Assembly: GCA_030603385.1 (NCBI GenBank)
Contig: JAUVXW010000024.1
Coordinates: 1-64,000, forward strand
Length of the DNA: 64,000 bases
Reading direction: 5' to 3'
Source of the DNA: Promethearchaeota archaeon
GTDB taxonomy: Archaea > Asgardarchaeota > Lokiarchaeia > Sigyniarchaeales > SOKP01
Shown: in pieces, positions 26,859-35,924 of the stretch
Layout of the letters: each line of letters opens with the position of its first letter
How positions within the stretch are numbered: position 1 is the first letter of the stretch
Made by a program: the position numbers and the translations under genes
The notes under the pieces: model-generated
What the model was told of the DNA's origin: nothing
Database searches by the model: none
What the model saw: only the letters and a program-made list of their open reading frames with translations

Positions 26859-27071
26859 ACAAAAAGGATTAAGTGAACAAAAAAATTTAATTTAAATTAG
26901 CCAGAAGATTTACTGATTTTTAATGTCTACTGTAGCACGTTAACATATTTCTAATTATTTAAAAAATGAATTACTCGATATTTATCCAAATTATTTTATC
27001 TTAAATAAAATAAGATATATTTCTTGATGAATCATTATTTTAATTATAAGTAATAAAAAAAAGTAGAAATT

Positions 27072-28430
27072 ATGGATCACAAATTTATTCATCCTATCGA
27101 AACTAGGTATCGAACTGATATTGCTGATTTATTTACTGAGGAAAAAAAGTTAGAAAATTGGCTGAAAGTTGAAGGTGTTTTAGCGGAAGTCCATGCAGAA
27201 TTGGGAAGTATTCCTAAAGAAGCTGCGAAAGAAATAAGCATGAAAGCTAGTTTAAATTACGTTAATTTAGAAAGAGTGAAAGAGATCGATAAGGAAATCC
27301 ACCATGATTTAATGGCAATGATAAAGGCTTTGGCTGAACAGTGTGAAGATGGTGCCGATAAATACGTTCATCTTGGAGCTACTAGTTATGATATTGAAGA
27401 TACTGCGACTTCTTTACAGTTAAGAGAAGCTTTAAACTACATTAAAACTTCATTATTGGAATTATTGAAAATTTTAATAAAAATAACGGAAGAAAAAAAG
27501 GAGCTAGTATGCATCGGAAGAACACATGGGCAACATGCGATCCCTACGACGTATGGGATGAGATTTGGAGTATGGGCATATGAGATAAATAGACATCTTG
27601 ACAGGATATCTGAAGTCTTAGAACGTATATCTTATGGCAAAATGTCAGGTGCTGTCGGTACCATGGCGAGTTTTGGAGAGAAAGGGATTGAAATACAAAA
27701 ATTAGTTATGGAAAAACTTGAGTTAAATCCTGTTCTTATTGCCAACCAAGTGGTTCAGAGAGATCGTCATGCTGAAGTTATATTTTTAACCTCATTAATT
27801 GGACAAACTTTGGCTAAAATCGCAAGGGAAAATCGAGTCCTTCAGAGAAATGAAATAGCCGAGATGTTTGAACCATTCAAAAAAAAGCAAGTCGGAAGTT
27901 CTACAATGCCGCATAAGCGAAATCCTCATAAATCAGAGAGAATTTGTAGTATAGCAAGAATAATTAAATCCAATGTTATCCCTGCTTTAGATAATATAGT
28001 TTTAGAGGATGAAAGAGATATTACAAACTCGGCATCTGAAAGAGTAATTATAGTGGAAAATTTTATATTATTAGACTACATAATTAAGGAATTAGTGAAA
28101 AATCTTGAAGGTATTGAGTTTGATGCAGCTAAAATTGAAGAAAATCTAAATCTTACTAAAGGAGCATGCTTAACTGAAAAAATAATGGTTCAGCTTGTCA
28201 ATAAGGGAATCGGAAGGCAGGAAGGACATGAAATTTTAAGACAAGCTGCAATATTAGCAAGAAAAGAAGATCGGTATATGAAAGATATTTTATATGAAAA
28301 TAAAAAAGTCACAAATCTATTCTCAAAAGAAGAACTATCTGATTTATTTGATGCTCATAAATATATAGGTAAAGCAATTGTGCAAGTAGAGAATCTAATA
28401 AAATTTCTTAAAAATAAATACAATTGGTAG
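27072..28430 (+). CDS. purB: Adenylosuccinate lyase (PurB)
   Basis: The 452-residue protein shows the fumarase/aspartase-superfamily signature GSSTMPHKRNPHKSER (near residue 275), GRTHGQHAIPTTYG (~145) and the N-terminal HPIETRYRT start. It cleaves adenylosuccinate to AMP and SAICAR to AICAR in purine synthesis. Ten bases later an AIR-synthase-like gene begins on the same strand, so a small purine operon is likely. The start is ATG after an A-run. Length and motifs are normal. Confidence 0.95.
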   Translation: MDHKFIHPIETRYRTDIADLFTEEKKLENWLKVEGVLAEVHAELGSIPKEAAKEISMKASLNYVNLERVKEIDKEIHHDLMAMIKALAEQCEDGADKYVHLGATSYDIEDTATSLQLREALNYIKTSLLELLKILIKITEEKKELVCIGRTHGQHAIPTTYGMRFGVWAYEINRHLDRISEVLERISYGKMSGAVGTMASFGEKGIEIQKLVMEKLELNPVLIANQVVQRDRHAEVIFLTSLIGQTLAKIARENRVLQRNEIAEMFEPFKKKQVGSSTMPHKRNPHKSERICSIARIIKSNVIPALDNIVLEDERDITNSASERVIIVENFILLDYIIKELVKNLEGIEFDAAKIEENLNLTKGACLTEKIMVQLVNKGIGRQEGHEILRQAAILARKEDRYMKDILYENKKVTNLFSKEELSDLFDAHKYIGKAIVQVENLIKFLKNKYNW

Positions 28431-28439
28431 CCAAATAAA

Positions 28440-29621
28440 ATGGCTGAAAATAATAATATTTATCCTAAATTGGGAGTTTCCTCTAAAAAAGAAGATGTTC
28501 ATAAAGCCATTGAAAACTTAGATAAGGGACTCTTTCCAGGAGCATTTTGTAAAATTGTAGAAGATATAAATGGTCGAAAAGACTATTGCTCGATTTTCCA
28601 TGCAGATGGAGCAGGTACTAAATCAAGCTTAGCTTATATGTATTATAAAGAAACGGATGACATATCTATTTTCAGAGGCGTTGTCAGAGACGCTGTAATT
28701 ATGAATATAGATGATATTTTATGTGTAGGGGCAACTGGGAATATGTTCTTATCGAATAATCTTGGTAGAAATAAAACTTTTATTTCAGGAGAAATACTTT
28801 CTACAATTATTGATGAGTATTATACCTATAGCGAAAAACTGACTGATCTTGGTTTAAAGGTTATAGTGTGTGGTGGAGAAACCGCTGATGTAGGTGATGT
28901 AGTTAAAACTCTCATCCTAGATGCATCAGTATTCACTAGTATGAAGAGAGAGGATGTTATCAATGCTATTAATATTAAAAACGATGATGTAATAGTTGGA
29001 TTAGCAAGTTCAGGAAAAGCGTCCTATGAAGAGGAATATAATAGTGGAATAGGAAGTAATGGATTAACTTTAGCAAGGCATGGAATGCTTTCGCATGAGT
29101 ATTATACTAAGTATCCAGAATGTTATAATCAAGACTTAAATGAGAAACTTGTCTTTTTTGGTAGAAATAAATTAACAGATCCAATAAAAGGTTTAAATAT
29201 GAATATAGGAAAGGCGTTATTATCACCCACAAGAACGTACGCGCCAATATTAACAGAAATTTTAAAAAGATATAGAATAAAAATTCATGGGATCATTCAT
29301 AATACTGGAGGAGGTCAAACAAAGAACCTAAATTATGGTAAAGGTATCAAATATATCAAAAACAATCTATTCTCTCTACCTAAAATTTTTGAGATTATTC
29401 AGACTTCATCAGAAACTCAATGGAAAGAAATGTTCAGTGTTTTTAATATGGGTCATAGAATGGAATTGTATTGTGAAGAAGCTTTAGCAAAAGAAATTAT
29501 AAAAATTGCTAAGAAGTATAACGTCGAATCTAAAATTGTTGGATATTGTGAGAAATCACCATTGAAGGATAAAAATATTGTTGAGATTAATTCTGAATTT
29601 GGTTCATTCAAATATAGTTAA
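28440..29621 (+). CDS. purM: AIR synthase-like protein (PurM family)
   Basis: The 393-residue protein belongs to the PurM/AIRS superfamily. It has a DGAGTKSSLAY motif (near residue 58), CVGATGNMFLSNN, CGGETADVGD and a C-terminal domain with HNTGGGQTKNL. PurM closes the imidazole ring of the purine precursor. The protein is somewhat longer than the usual ~340 residues and the N-terminal part is unusual, so a specialised archaeal AIRS-related protein is possible. It follows purB by 10 bases and precedes a PfkB kinase by 12. Confidence 0.82.
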   Translation: MAENNNIYPKLGVSSKKEDVHKAIENLDKGLFPGAFCKIVEDINGRKDYCSIFHADGAGTKSSLAYMYYKETDDISIFRGVVRDAVIMNIDDILCVGATGNMFLSNNLGRNKTFISGEILSTIIDEYYTYSEKLTDLGLKVIVCGGETADVGDVVKTLILDASVFTSMKREDVINAINIKNDDVIVGLASSGKASYEEEYNSGIGSNGLTLARHGMLSHEYYTKYPECYNQDLNEKLVFFGRNKLTDPIKGLNMNIGKALLSPTRTYAPILTEILKRYRIKIHGIIHNTGGGQTKNLNYGKGIKYIKNNLFSLPKIFEIIQTSSETQWKEMFSVFNMGHRMELYCEEALAKEIIKIAKKYNVESKIVGYCEKSPLKDKNIVEINSEFGSFKYS

Positions 29622-29632
29622 AGTTACTGAAA

Positions 29633-30583
29633 ATGACTAAAATTTTTGATGTTATTTGTATTGGAGCCGCCTTAGTTGACATGGTCGCTCAAATTGAAAG
29701 GTATCCAGAAAATGATGACGAGGTCTTTGTTTCTGATCTAAAATTATTATCTGGAGGGGCTGCTGCTAATACTGCTTATGCTTGTGCAAAATTAGGATTA
29801 AAAACTGCTTTTGTTGGAAAATTGGGGAGAGATGATGTATTTGGATTAAAAATAATAAATGATTTTAATGATGTAAAGGTAAATACTGAATTACTTAAAT
29901 ATTCAGATGAGTATAGAACTGGATCTGCCTATGTAGCATTGAATAAAGAAGGAGATAGAAGAATATATGCTCACAGTGGTGCTGCGAATTATCTTTCAAA
30001 AGAAGATATCAAAGAAAATGAACTATCTTTCACAAGTATCATCTTTTTAAGTAGCTTGAAAAATATAGAACCTTTTATTGAGGTTGCTATAATCGGAAAA
30101 AATAAAAAAATACCTGTTATTCTAAATCCGGGTATGTTAATAATTGAACAGGGGTTTATTAACATTAAAATCCTATTAGAAAAAATAGATATACTCATTA
30201 TATCTCAAAGAGAATTTGAAGTTCTTCTTGATCTTAAAAATAAAAAAATAAATCCTAATATGGTTAGGGAAGAAGCAGATAATTTGTTTTCTTTAGGAAT
30301 AAATGTTGTTGTAATAACTAAAGGTAAGAAAGGTGCCTTAATATTAACTCACGGAAATGCTGAGTTAATTCCACCTATTAAAACGAATAAAGTTGTAGAT
30401 ACTACAGGAGCAGGAGATGCGTTTTCAGCTGGTTTTATGTATGGATTTATTCAAAATCAAAGCTTTAAATTTGAAGATCTTAAACGAAATGTAAGAATAG
30501 GCAATTTTATAGCAGGTAAATGTATTGAGAAATTAGGCGCAAGAAATGGAATTCCCGAAGAGGAAGAAATAGAATTAGAATAA
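29633..30583 (+). CDS. PfkB family carbohydrate or nucleoside kinase
   Basis: The 316-residue protein is a ribokinase-family kinase. It has GGAAANTAYACAKLG (~40), GKLGRDDVFG, and the C-terminal signature VDTTGAGDAFSAGFMYG (~250), which contains the catalytic Asp. It phosphorylates a sugar or nucleoside with ATP. Co-orientation with purB and purM suggests a nucleoside (for example inosine or adenosine) but the sequence alone does not tell. Short 12-base gap to the upstream gene supports one transcript. Confidence 0.88.
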   Translation: MTKIFDVICIGAALVDMVAQIERYPENDDEVFVSDLKLLSGGAAANTAYACAKLGLKTAFVGKLGRDDVFGLKIINDFNDVKVNTELLKYSDEYRTGSAYVALNKEGDRRIYAHSGAANYLSKEDIKENELSFTSIIFLSSLKNIEPFIEVAIIGKNKKIPVILNPGMLIIEQGFINIKILLEKIDILIISQREFEVLLDLKNKKINPNMVREEADNLFSLGINVVVITKGKKGALILTHGNAELIPPIKTNKVVDTTGAGDAFSAGFMYGFIQNQSFKFEDLKRNVRIGNFIAGKCIEKLGARNGIPEEEEIELE

Positions 30584-30655
30584 ATTAAGTTAGTAATCAC
30601 AAAGTTTTTAATTTTTCAATTTAATAATTTTTTATCATAAATTGAGTGAATAGAT

Positions 30656-31738
30656 ATGGTTTTTTCTGACGCAAAGAAAAGGATAGCGAAAAAAAGGTTT
30701 ACATTTTTTCTTTACGATGTTGCACTTGTATTTGTTTTTTTATTTATCCTTCTTATAATTCCCTTGTTTATAGTTCCATTGATAGCCGAGGAGGCTTCTG
30801 TTCTCTATGGGATTCTTTTCTATGTAATAAGAATGATAATGATTTTCTTAGGTATTCCTCTAATCTTGTATTTAACTAATCTAATATTTGAATTTCAGAA
30901 AAAAAAAGTTATAATCGATGAGGATATTTCTCCAGCAACAGGTCATTTAAAATTATTTAAGGTTACAAAAAAAAATTATAAATATCAAATCTTGTATGGA
31001 TTTTTAATTTTCTTTTTAGTTTTCTTACCAATAGATTTTTTCACTTACCTTTTAGTTCCAAAGATGATTGAATATCAAGCTTGGGCATTGGTATTAACAT
31101 CTACCAACTCATATCTACTTGCCAATAATTATTTTATATTTTTAATTTCTGTAATCATAATCCATATATCAGTATCGGTTACAGAAGAGACTATTGCGAG
31201 AGGTTTTTTAGCCAAACGAGGAAGTGAGTATTTTTTCGAAATGTCAGCTGTTATGATATCGTCTCTTTATTTTGGCTTAGGTCATTTTGCATATTTTCTT
31301 GATCCTATAAGTCAATTCTATCCATATTGGTTTCCGTTTGTATGGTTTATACAAGCGTTTGTTGTTGGCATTATTTTGGCACTACTGGTATTAAGAAAAA
31401 AGTGGATTCTCCCTGCTATAATAGCACATGCACTAAACAATATTGTTGCTGCGCATACGATCTGGAGTTGGGGGCAAGGTATTAGTTTTCAAGTAGTAGC
31501 TTTTTTCGTGTATATTCCTTTATTTATTATTGGTATATTGTTTATTATCGTTTGTTTATTACTAGTATGGCCATTTTCGAGTGTTAAGCGAGGAATTTTG
31601 AATGGATTTGCACTTTTTAAAACATATTTTAAGAGGGATACTGAAGAAAAAACAATAGGGGATACTTTATTCCGTGTATTTTTTGATATATTAATCGGAT
31701 GCCTAATTTTTCTTATGGGATTTTTAATTGCAGTTTAA
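30656..31738 (+). CDS. CPBP family intramembrane protease-like protein
   Basis: The 360-residue protein has about eight membrane helices. It carries the CPBP (Abi/CAAX-protease-like) motifs: EETIARG (near residue 178), FGLGHFAYF (~208) and HALNNIVAAH (~258), which line the active site in RCE1-type proteases. In eukaryotes RCE1 trims CAAX proteins; archaeal members have varied or unknown roles. The protein lies 15 bases before the phosphoesterase gene. The Ras-like GTPase in this window has no CAAX end, so no link to it is claimed. Confidence 0.87.
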   Translation: MVFSDAKKRIAKKRFTFFLYDVALVFVFLFILLIIPLFIVPLIAEEASVLYGILFYVIRMIMIFLGIPLILYLTNLIFEFQKKKVIIDEDISPATGHLKLFKVTKKNYKYQILYGFLIFFLVFLPIDFFTYLLVPKMIEYQAWALVLTSTNSYLLANNYFIFLISVIIIHISVSVTEETIARGFLAKRGSEYFFEMSAVMISSLYFGLGHFAYFLDPISQFYPYWFPFVWFIQAFVVGIILALLVLRKKWILPAIIAHALNNIVAAHTIWSWGQGISFQVVAFFVYIPLFIIGILFIIVCLLLVWPFSSVKRGILNGFALFKTYFKRDTEEKTIGDTLFRVFFDILIGCLIFLMGFLIAV

Positions 31739-31753
31739 AGGAGCGTCGTTTTA

Positions 31754-32272
31754 ATGAAGTTAGGGATAATTTCTGACACACATATAACCTCTAATACCGA
31801 AATTGATCAAATAACATCTCTTATCAGTCAATTAAAAAATGTTTTCAAAGATGCCGATAAAATTATTCATGCAGGAGATGTTTGTGAACTTTTTTTTCTA
31901 AAAGAGCTTGAAAAAATAGCTCCTGTTTCTTGTGTAAAGGGAAACGTAGATGAAATTGAGAATTTAGAACAATTTATTAAATTCTCTGTTAGTCGTTATA
32001 ATATTGGAGTAATCCATATATTACCTGAGAATCTTGAAGAATTTATGAAAGAACAAGATTTACACATTATCATTTTTGGACACACTCATATCCCACTTAT
32101 AAAGGGGACAAAATTTAATACACTGCTTTTGAATCCAGGTTCTCCTATGGAACCTAATGTACCTCCTCAAAAGCCAGGATTTCTTAAACCAGTAGCAAAG
32201 TCAACGGTTATAACATTAAAAATTGATGAGAATGATGTTATATCTACATTCATTATAACATTAAAGCTTTAG
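31754..32272 (+). CDS. Metallophosphoesterase, YfcE/MJ0936 type
   Basis: The 172-residue protein has the calcineurin-like motifs in order: GIISDTHI (residues 4-11), HAGDVCE (~40), KGNVD (~62), and FGHTHIPLI (~105). The size and motifs fit the MJ0936/YfcE group of small phosphodiesterases. It needs two metal ions. It follows the CPBP gene by 15 bases with an AAGGAG upstream of the ATG. The natural substrate is not known. Confidence 0.9.
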   Translation: MKLGIISDTHITSNTEIDQITSLISQLKNVFKDADKIIHAGDVCELFFLKELEKIAPVSCVKGNVDEIENLEQFIKFSVSRYNIGVIHILPENLEEFMKEQDLHIIIFGHTHIPLIKGTKFNTLLLNPGSPMEPNVPPQKPGFLKPVAKSTVITLKIDENDVISTFIITLKL

Positions 32273-32521
32273 AAAGTTTTTTAATTCATAATTTTGATAA
32301 TTCCATTTATTTGATTTGTATAAATAAACCATAGAAGTAGAATATAAATTACACTAGCGGAATTATGATAATTCAAATAATTTTAAATATTATTTAACTC
32401 ATATTAATTATACAAGGAAAGTTTATGCTTACGAATTATATTTGAATAATTATAAAATAGGAATTTATAATTATTTCCTTAAAATTACGAATCAATTAAT
32501 TTTATAAGAGTGTGCATAAAG

Positions 32522-32920
32522 ATGGTAAGTAGACTCGGTTTAGTACTAAAAGAACTTAATGACAATGGAAATTTTCGTGCTTCACTTTTTGCTACATCAG
32601 CAGGTCTAGTACTTGCCTCCCAAAAAGAAGAAGATATAGATGAAAGAGTAGTAGCAGCAATGGGATCTTTATTAAGCGATGCCGCGTATAAGGCTGCTGA
32701 GGAAATGGATTTATCTGAAGTTAGGAGTATGAAGATTAAATATAAAGATGACTACATAATAATGAGAAATATTTTAATGAAAAATAATAACACTCAATTT
32801 CTTTTAGCAGTTCTATCTAAGCTCCCTGAAAGTGAGGAAATTGAAAAATATATTGATCAACTTCTGGATTGGGCGGAAGAAAATAGTAAAGGGGACTTGG
32901 AAAAACTTTCTTCGCTTTAA
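32522..32920 (+). CDS. Roadblock/LC7 domain protein
   Basis: The ~132-residue protein has the Roadblock/LC7 fold: helix RLGLVLKELND, strand FRASLFATSAGLVLAS, then helix VVAAMGSLLSDAAYKAAEEM and strands ending in FLLAVLSKLPE. An ATG at 32522 fits the family start better than the GTG at 32510. Roadblock proteins regulate small GTPases or dynein in eukaryotes and MglA-type GTPases in bacteria. In Asgard archaea they are numerous. No GTPase gene is adjacent. Confidence 0.87.
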   Translation: MVSRLGLVLKELNDNGNFRASLFATSAGLVLASQKEEDIDERVVAAMGSLLSDAAYKAAEEMDLSEVRSMKIKYKDDYIIMRNILMKNNNTQFLLAVLSKLPESEEIEKYIDQLLDWAEENSKGDLEKLSSL

Positions 32921-32962
32921 TATTATTTTTTACACTTATTTTTATTTTTTATAAGAAATTAG

Positions 32963-33079
32963 ATTAAATTCCATAATTCTATAGTAAGTGAATTATTTCC
33001 ATTAAAAAATGTAAGGGAAACTGAAGAATATTTAAATGAAGGAAAACAATTCGGAAAGGTACTTTTAGAAATCGCTTAA
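32963..33079 (+). pseudogene. C-terminal remnant of a zinc-type alcohol dehydrogenase/quinone oxidoreductase (MDR)
   Basis: A 38-residue frame without a start ends with FPLKNVRETEEYLNEGKQFG and KVLLEIA. This is the usual C-terminus of MDR-family oxidoreductases: a hydrophobic strand, an EAHRYMEEGKQFGKVVLKI-like helix, and the stop. No other part of such a gene is upstream, where Roadblock and a T-rich gap lie. So it is the last trace of a deleted gene. It overlaps the hydrolase gene's 3' end by 15 bases. Confidence 0.6.
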
Positions 33080-33694
33080 AAAATTTAAAACTTCTTCAGC
33101 AACTTGTTCTTCATAATTTTGATAGAAATGGTCGGCACCATCGAAAATTTTACTTTTTTTTGGATAGAAGTAGAATTCATAATTTTCCTGAAAATGATCA
33201 AACCGAGCAACATCATCTCTATTTCCTTGAATAAATAATTTTGGCTTTGAAGTTTGGGATTTTTTTTTATATATTCCCATAATTCCCCACGGAAAAGAAA
33301 TAGAGATGAACCCAATAATTTTTTCTGAATAATTTACAGCTGAACATCCTATTGCTGCCCCATATGAATATCCGCATATGATAATTCTCTCAAAACTTTC
33401 TTTTATTAAATAATCAACACATGCATGAACATCACTTAATTCACCCGTTCCATCTGAATGAGATCCTGTAGATCCTCCAACACCTCTAAAATTAAACCTT
33501 AAACAAGAAAGATCATTTTCAATTAATTTGTTAAATACTCCAGAAACAACATTATTATACATATTACCCCCAAATTGAGGATGAGGGTGACATATTAACA
33601 CAATTGGTTTCAATTTACCTGATTTTGATTGAAAAAATTCAGTCTCTAGTTTAATTTCACTATTTGGTATGAATAGTTTTTCTGTAGCAACCAT
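33065..33694 (-). CDS. Alpha/beta hydrolase, dienelactone-hydrolase-like
   Basis: The 209-residue protein has the HPHPQFGGNM oxyanion region (~35), the nucleophile elbow GYSYGAAIGC (~107, Ser), an Asp in GNRDDVA and a His in GADHFYQ. The layout is that of small alpha/beta hydrolases of the type that open with a histidine-rich loop. It probably acts as an esterase or acyl-peptidase-like hydrolase. It is divergent to nadC, with a 47-base gap. Confidence 0.88.
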   Translation of the reverse strand: MVATEKLFIPNSEIKLETEFFQSKSGKLKPIVLICHPHPQFGGNMYNNVVSGVFNKLIENDLSCLRFNFRGVGGSTGSHSDGTGELSDVHACVDYLIKESFERIIICGYSYGAAIGCSAVNYSEKIIGFISISFPWGIMGIYKKKSQTSKPKLFIQGNRDDVARFDHFQENYEFYFYPKKSKIFDGADHFYQNYEEQVAEEVLNFLSDF

Positions 33695-33750
33695 ATAATT
33701 TATTTAATTTTTAACTTATAATAATTATACCACAAATAAAAGTGCGAAAC

Positions 33751-34605
33751 ATGAGTAATTATAATCGGTTTATCATACAAAGAAAACTTAAGGAATTTAT
33801 TGAAGAGGATTGTCACTATGCAGATGTCTCCTCAAGTATTATCCCTGATTATGCTGAAACATCAGCAAGAATTATTGCTAAAAGTTCAGGATATATTTCA
33901 GGATTAGAAGAATTAACAATGCTTTTCGATTTATTAAATGTTTCTATGATTTTAAAAAAAAAAGATGGGGAAGCGTTTAATAAAGGAGATATCATTGCTG
34001 AATTAAAAGGAAAAACAAAAGATATTTTATTAGGAGAAAGAGTAGGACTCAATCTTATAACTCATATGAGTGCGATAACTTCAACAACAAAAAAATTCGT
34101 AGAGATAATAAAAAATACTGGAAAAAATGTAAAAATCGCATGTACCCGAAAAACTACCCCTGGAGTAAGGATTTTTGAAAAGAAAGCTGTTGAAATTGGA
34201 GGTGGAGATACACATAGATTTTCTCTAGACGAATTTCTCCTGAAAGATACTCATTTGAGGTATTATAAAGGAGATATAGAAAAAATTTTAAAAGATGTGA
34301 ATAAAATAGCTAGCTTTACAAAAAAAATCGAAATTGAAATTGAAAAAGTGGAAGATGTATTAGTTGCTGCGAAAAATGGGGCAGATATCATCATGATGGA
34401 TAATTTTAGTCCTGATCAAGTAGAGGACGCTATCAATTTATTAAAGCAAAATAATCTTCGAGATAATGTAATTATTGAGGTTTCTGGTGGGATTCATCCA
34501 GAGAATATCGTTGATTATTTGCTTTCGGAGCCTGATGTCATAAGTTCAGGTCAATTAACTCAATTTCCATCCGAACAAGTAGATTTTTCACTCCGATTTG
34601 ACTGA
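33751..34605 (+). CDS. nadC: Nicotinate-nucleotide pyrophosphorylase (quinolinate phosphoribosyltransferase)
   Basis: The ~284-residue protein shows the NadC pattern: N-terminal FIEEDCHYADVSSSI, the TRKTTPGVRIFEKKAVEIGG segment (near residue 135), KDTHLRYY and IIMMDNFSPDQVEDA. It makes nicotinate mononucleotide from quinolinate and PRPP, the committing step of NAD synthesis. ATG at 33751 is preferred to GTG at 33742. NAD kinase is encoded elsewhere in the window (45119). No nadA or nadB is adjacent. Confidence 0.92.
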   Translation: MSNYNRFIIQRKLKEFIEEDCHYADVSSSIIPDYAETSARIIAKSSGYISGLEELTMLFDLLNVSMILKKKDGEAFNKGDIIAELKGKTKDILLGERVGLNLITHMSAITSTTKKFVEIIKNTGKNVKIACTRKTTPGVRIFEKKAVEIGGGDTHRFSLDEFLLKDTHLRYYKGDIEKILKDVNKIASFTKKIEIEIEKVEDVLVAAKNGADIIMMDNFSPDQVEDAINLLKQNNLRDNVIIEVSGGIHPENIVDYLLSEPDVISSGQLTQFPSEQVDFSLRFD

Positions 34606-34612
34606 AATAATA

Positions 34613-35035
34613 TTAATCGATAATTATTTCACGAATAGAACAGATAACATCTTTGATTTTGGCTAATTCCTTGTATAGGTCTTTGATTATTTCAATTTTA
34701 CCAACTAATAAGATTATTTCAATTTTTTTCTCCACTATACGCCAATCTGTTATGGTTTTAATGATTTGGTGAAATTGTGAATATAATTTAGAGATCTGAT
34801 CAATTGTTATTTCCTTGAAAGGATAAACAAGACTTATTGTCATTATTTTATATCCTTCTAAATTATCAAATTTTTCATGTTTTTCAATAAAATTTACTAT
34901 GGAATCTCTTAAAGCTTCACTTTTAGAATTAAATCCACTTTGATTTCGAACTCTTTCGAATCTCTCTAATAAATCAGAACTAACTTGTAAGGATATTATT
35001 GGAATTTTTTTCTCTCCCTTTTTTATTATCTTTTT
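34613..35035 (-). CDS. NikR-like ribbon-helix-helix regulator without an AUG start
   Basis: The frame from 35035 down to the stop at 34613 holds a ribbon-helix-helix start. It reads KKIPIISLQVSSDLLERFE, then RNQSGFNSKSEALRDSI. An ACT-like C-terminal domain follows (MTISLVYPF to the end), as in NikR. No ATG, GTG or TTG opens the N-terminal part. An in-frame ATG at 35053 is separated from it by an amber TAG (35036-35038). GGAGAG lies just before an ATT codon (35005-35003) at good spacing, so initiation at AUU is possible. The stretch usually annotated from ATG at 34843 lacks the DNA-binding domain. The regulated metal or gene is unknown. Confidence 0.6.
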   Translation of the reverse strand, partial: KKIIKKGEKKIPIISLQVSSDLLERFERVRNQSGFNSKSEALRDSIVNFIEKHEKFDNLEGYKIMTISLVYPFKEITIDQISKLYSQFHQIIKTITDWRIVEKKIEIILLVGKIEIIKDLYKELAKIKDVICSIREIIID

Positions 35036-35093
35036 CTATTTGTATAAGATCATAAAAATGTGTTTGAATATAATCTTTATACCTATCTTCATT

Positions 35094-35924
35094 TTATAGA
35101 AATTTATTTATAAAGTTAATACTCTGGGGTAAATCTTTTGCTGTAGATATTTCAATAACAATTGGACCTTGGTAATTATAGTTTTTAATAACTTCAAAAA
35201 TCTCATGAAAATTCACTTTTCCAGTTCCTAAAGGAGGATGAGTATCTGAAGTTTTACTAAAATTATCTACAATGTGAATGTTTTTAATAATTTTACTAAA
35301 ATACTCCCACAAAATCTTCACATTACCGTCACATGTGAAAAAATGGCTTGTGTCATAAGTAATATTGAGATCATTGTGATCAATTTTTGAGAAAGTATCT
35401 TTTATATCATTTTCATCAAGCATAATATGGCAATTCTTTGGCATATTTTCTAAACAAATGTTAACATCTGAGTTATTTATGGAATTTAATAATTTATGAA
35501 TTGATTTAGCTAATTGTACCTTATTATAATCTCTAATTGAATTTATCAGAAAATTCGCTAATCCCGGATGAATAGTTAAAAGGTTGACACCGATATCCTG
35601 GCAAATTTTTGCTGTCTTTGAATATGATTCTACTGATGCGTTAGAGATGAAGTCATTATGGGTACATAAATTTACATCTATAAATGGCCCATGTATTTGT
35701 TTTTTTAGTGAATAAGCATTAACAAGATTAATGAATTTTTGTTTATTTTCATCTTTAATAACTTCTGGAGGATCTAGAACTAATTCAACAATTCCAATAT
35801 CATTATCTTCAGCAAAATTGAGACAATCCTCAGACGCTTTAAGGATTAAATCAACCAAATTCTCATAATTCTTAGAAAGTCCATATTCGATAATATGCCC
35901 TAAAGAGCTAATACCTAATTCCAT
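35094..35924 (-). CDS. Sugar-phosphate isomerase/endonuclease IV-like TIM-barrel protein
   Basis: The 276-residue protein belongs to the AP-endonuclease-2/xylose-isomerase-like TIM-barrel superfamily. It carries IVELVLDPPEV (~45), IHGPFIDVNLC (~78), LLTIHPGL (~118), CLENMPKN, and TYDTSHFF with a metal-binding His and Asp. Such proteins are either AP endonucleases or sugar isomerases/epimerases. The neighbour class II aldolase, one base away on the same strand, favours sugar-phosphate metabolism. The substrate is not deducible. Confidence 0.8.
   Translation of the reverse strand: MELGISSLGHIIEYGLSKNYENLVDLILKASEDCLNFAEDNDIGIVELVLDPPEVIKDENKQKFINLVNAYSLKKQIHGPFIDVNLCTHNDFISNASVESYSKTAKICQDIGVNLLTIHPGLANFLINSIRDYNKVQLAKSIHKLLNSINNSDVNICLENMPKNCHIMLDENDIKDTFSKIDHNDLNITYDTSHFFTCDGNVKILWEYFSKIIKNIHIVDNFSKTSDTHPPLGTGKVNFHEIFEVIKNYNYQGPIVIEISTAKDLPQSINFINKFL

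Noticed and set aside
30656..31738. A CAAX protease acting on the Ras-like GTPase of this window
   Set aside because: The GTPase ends in a zinc ribbon without a CAAX box, and the two genes are not adjacent.
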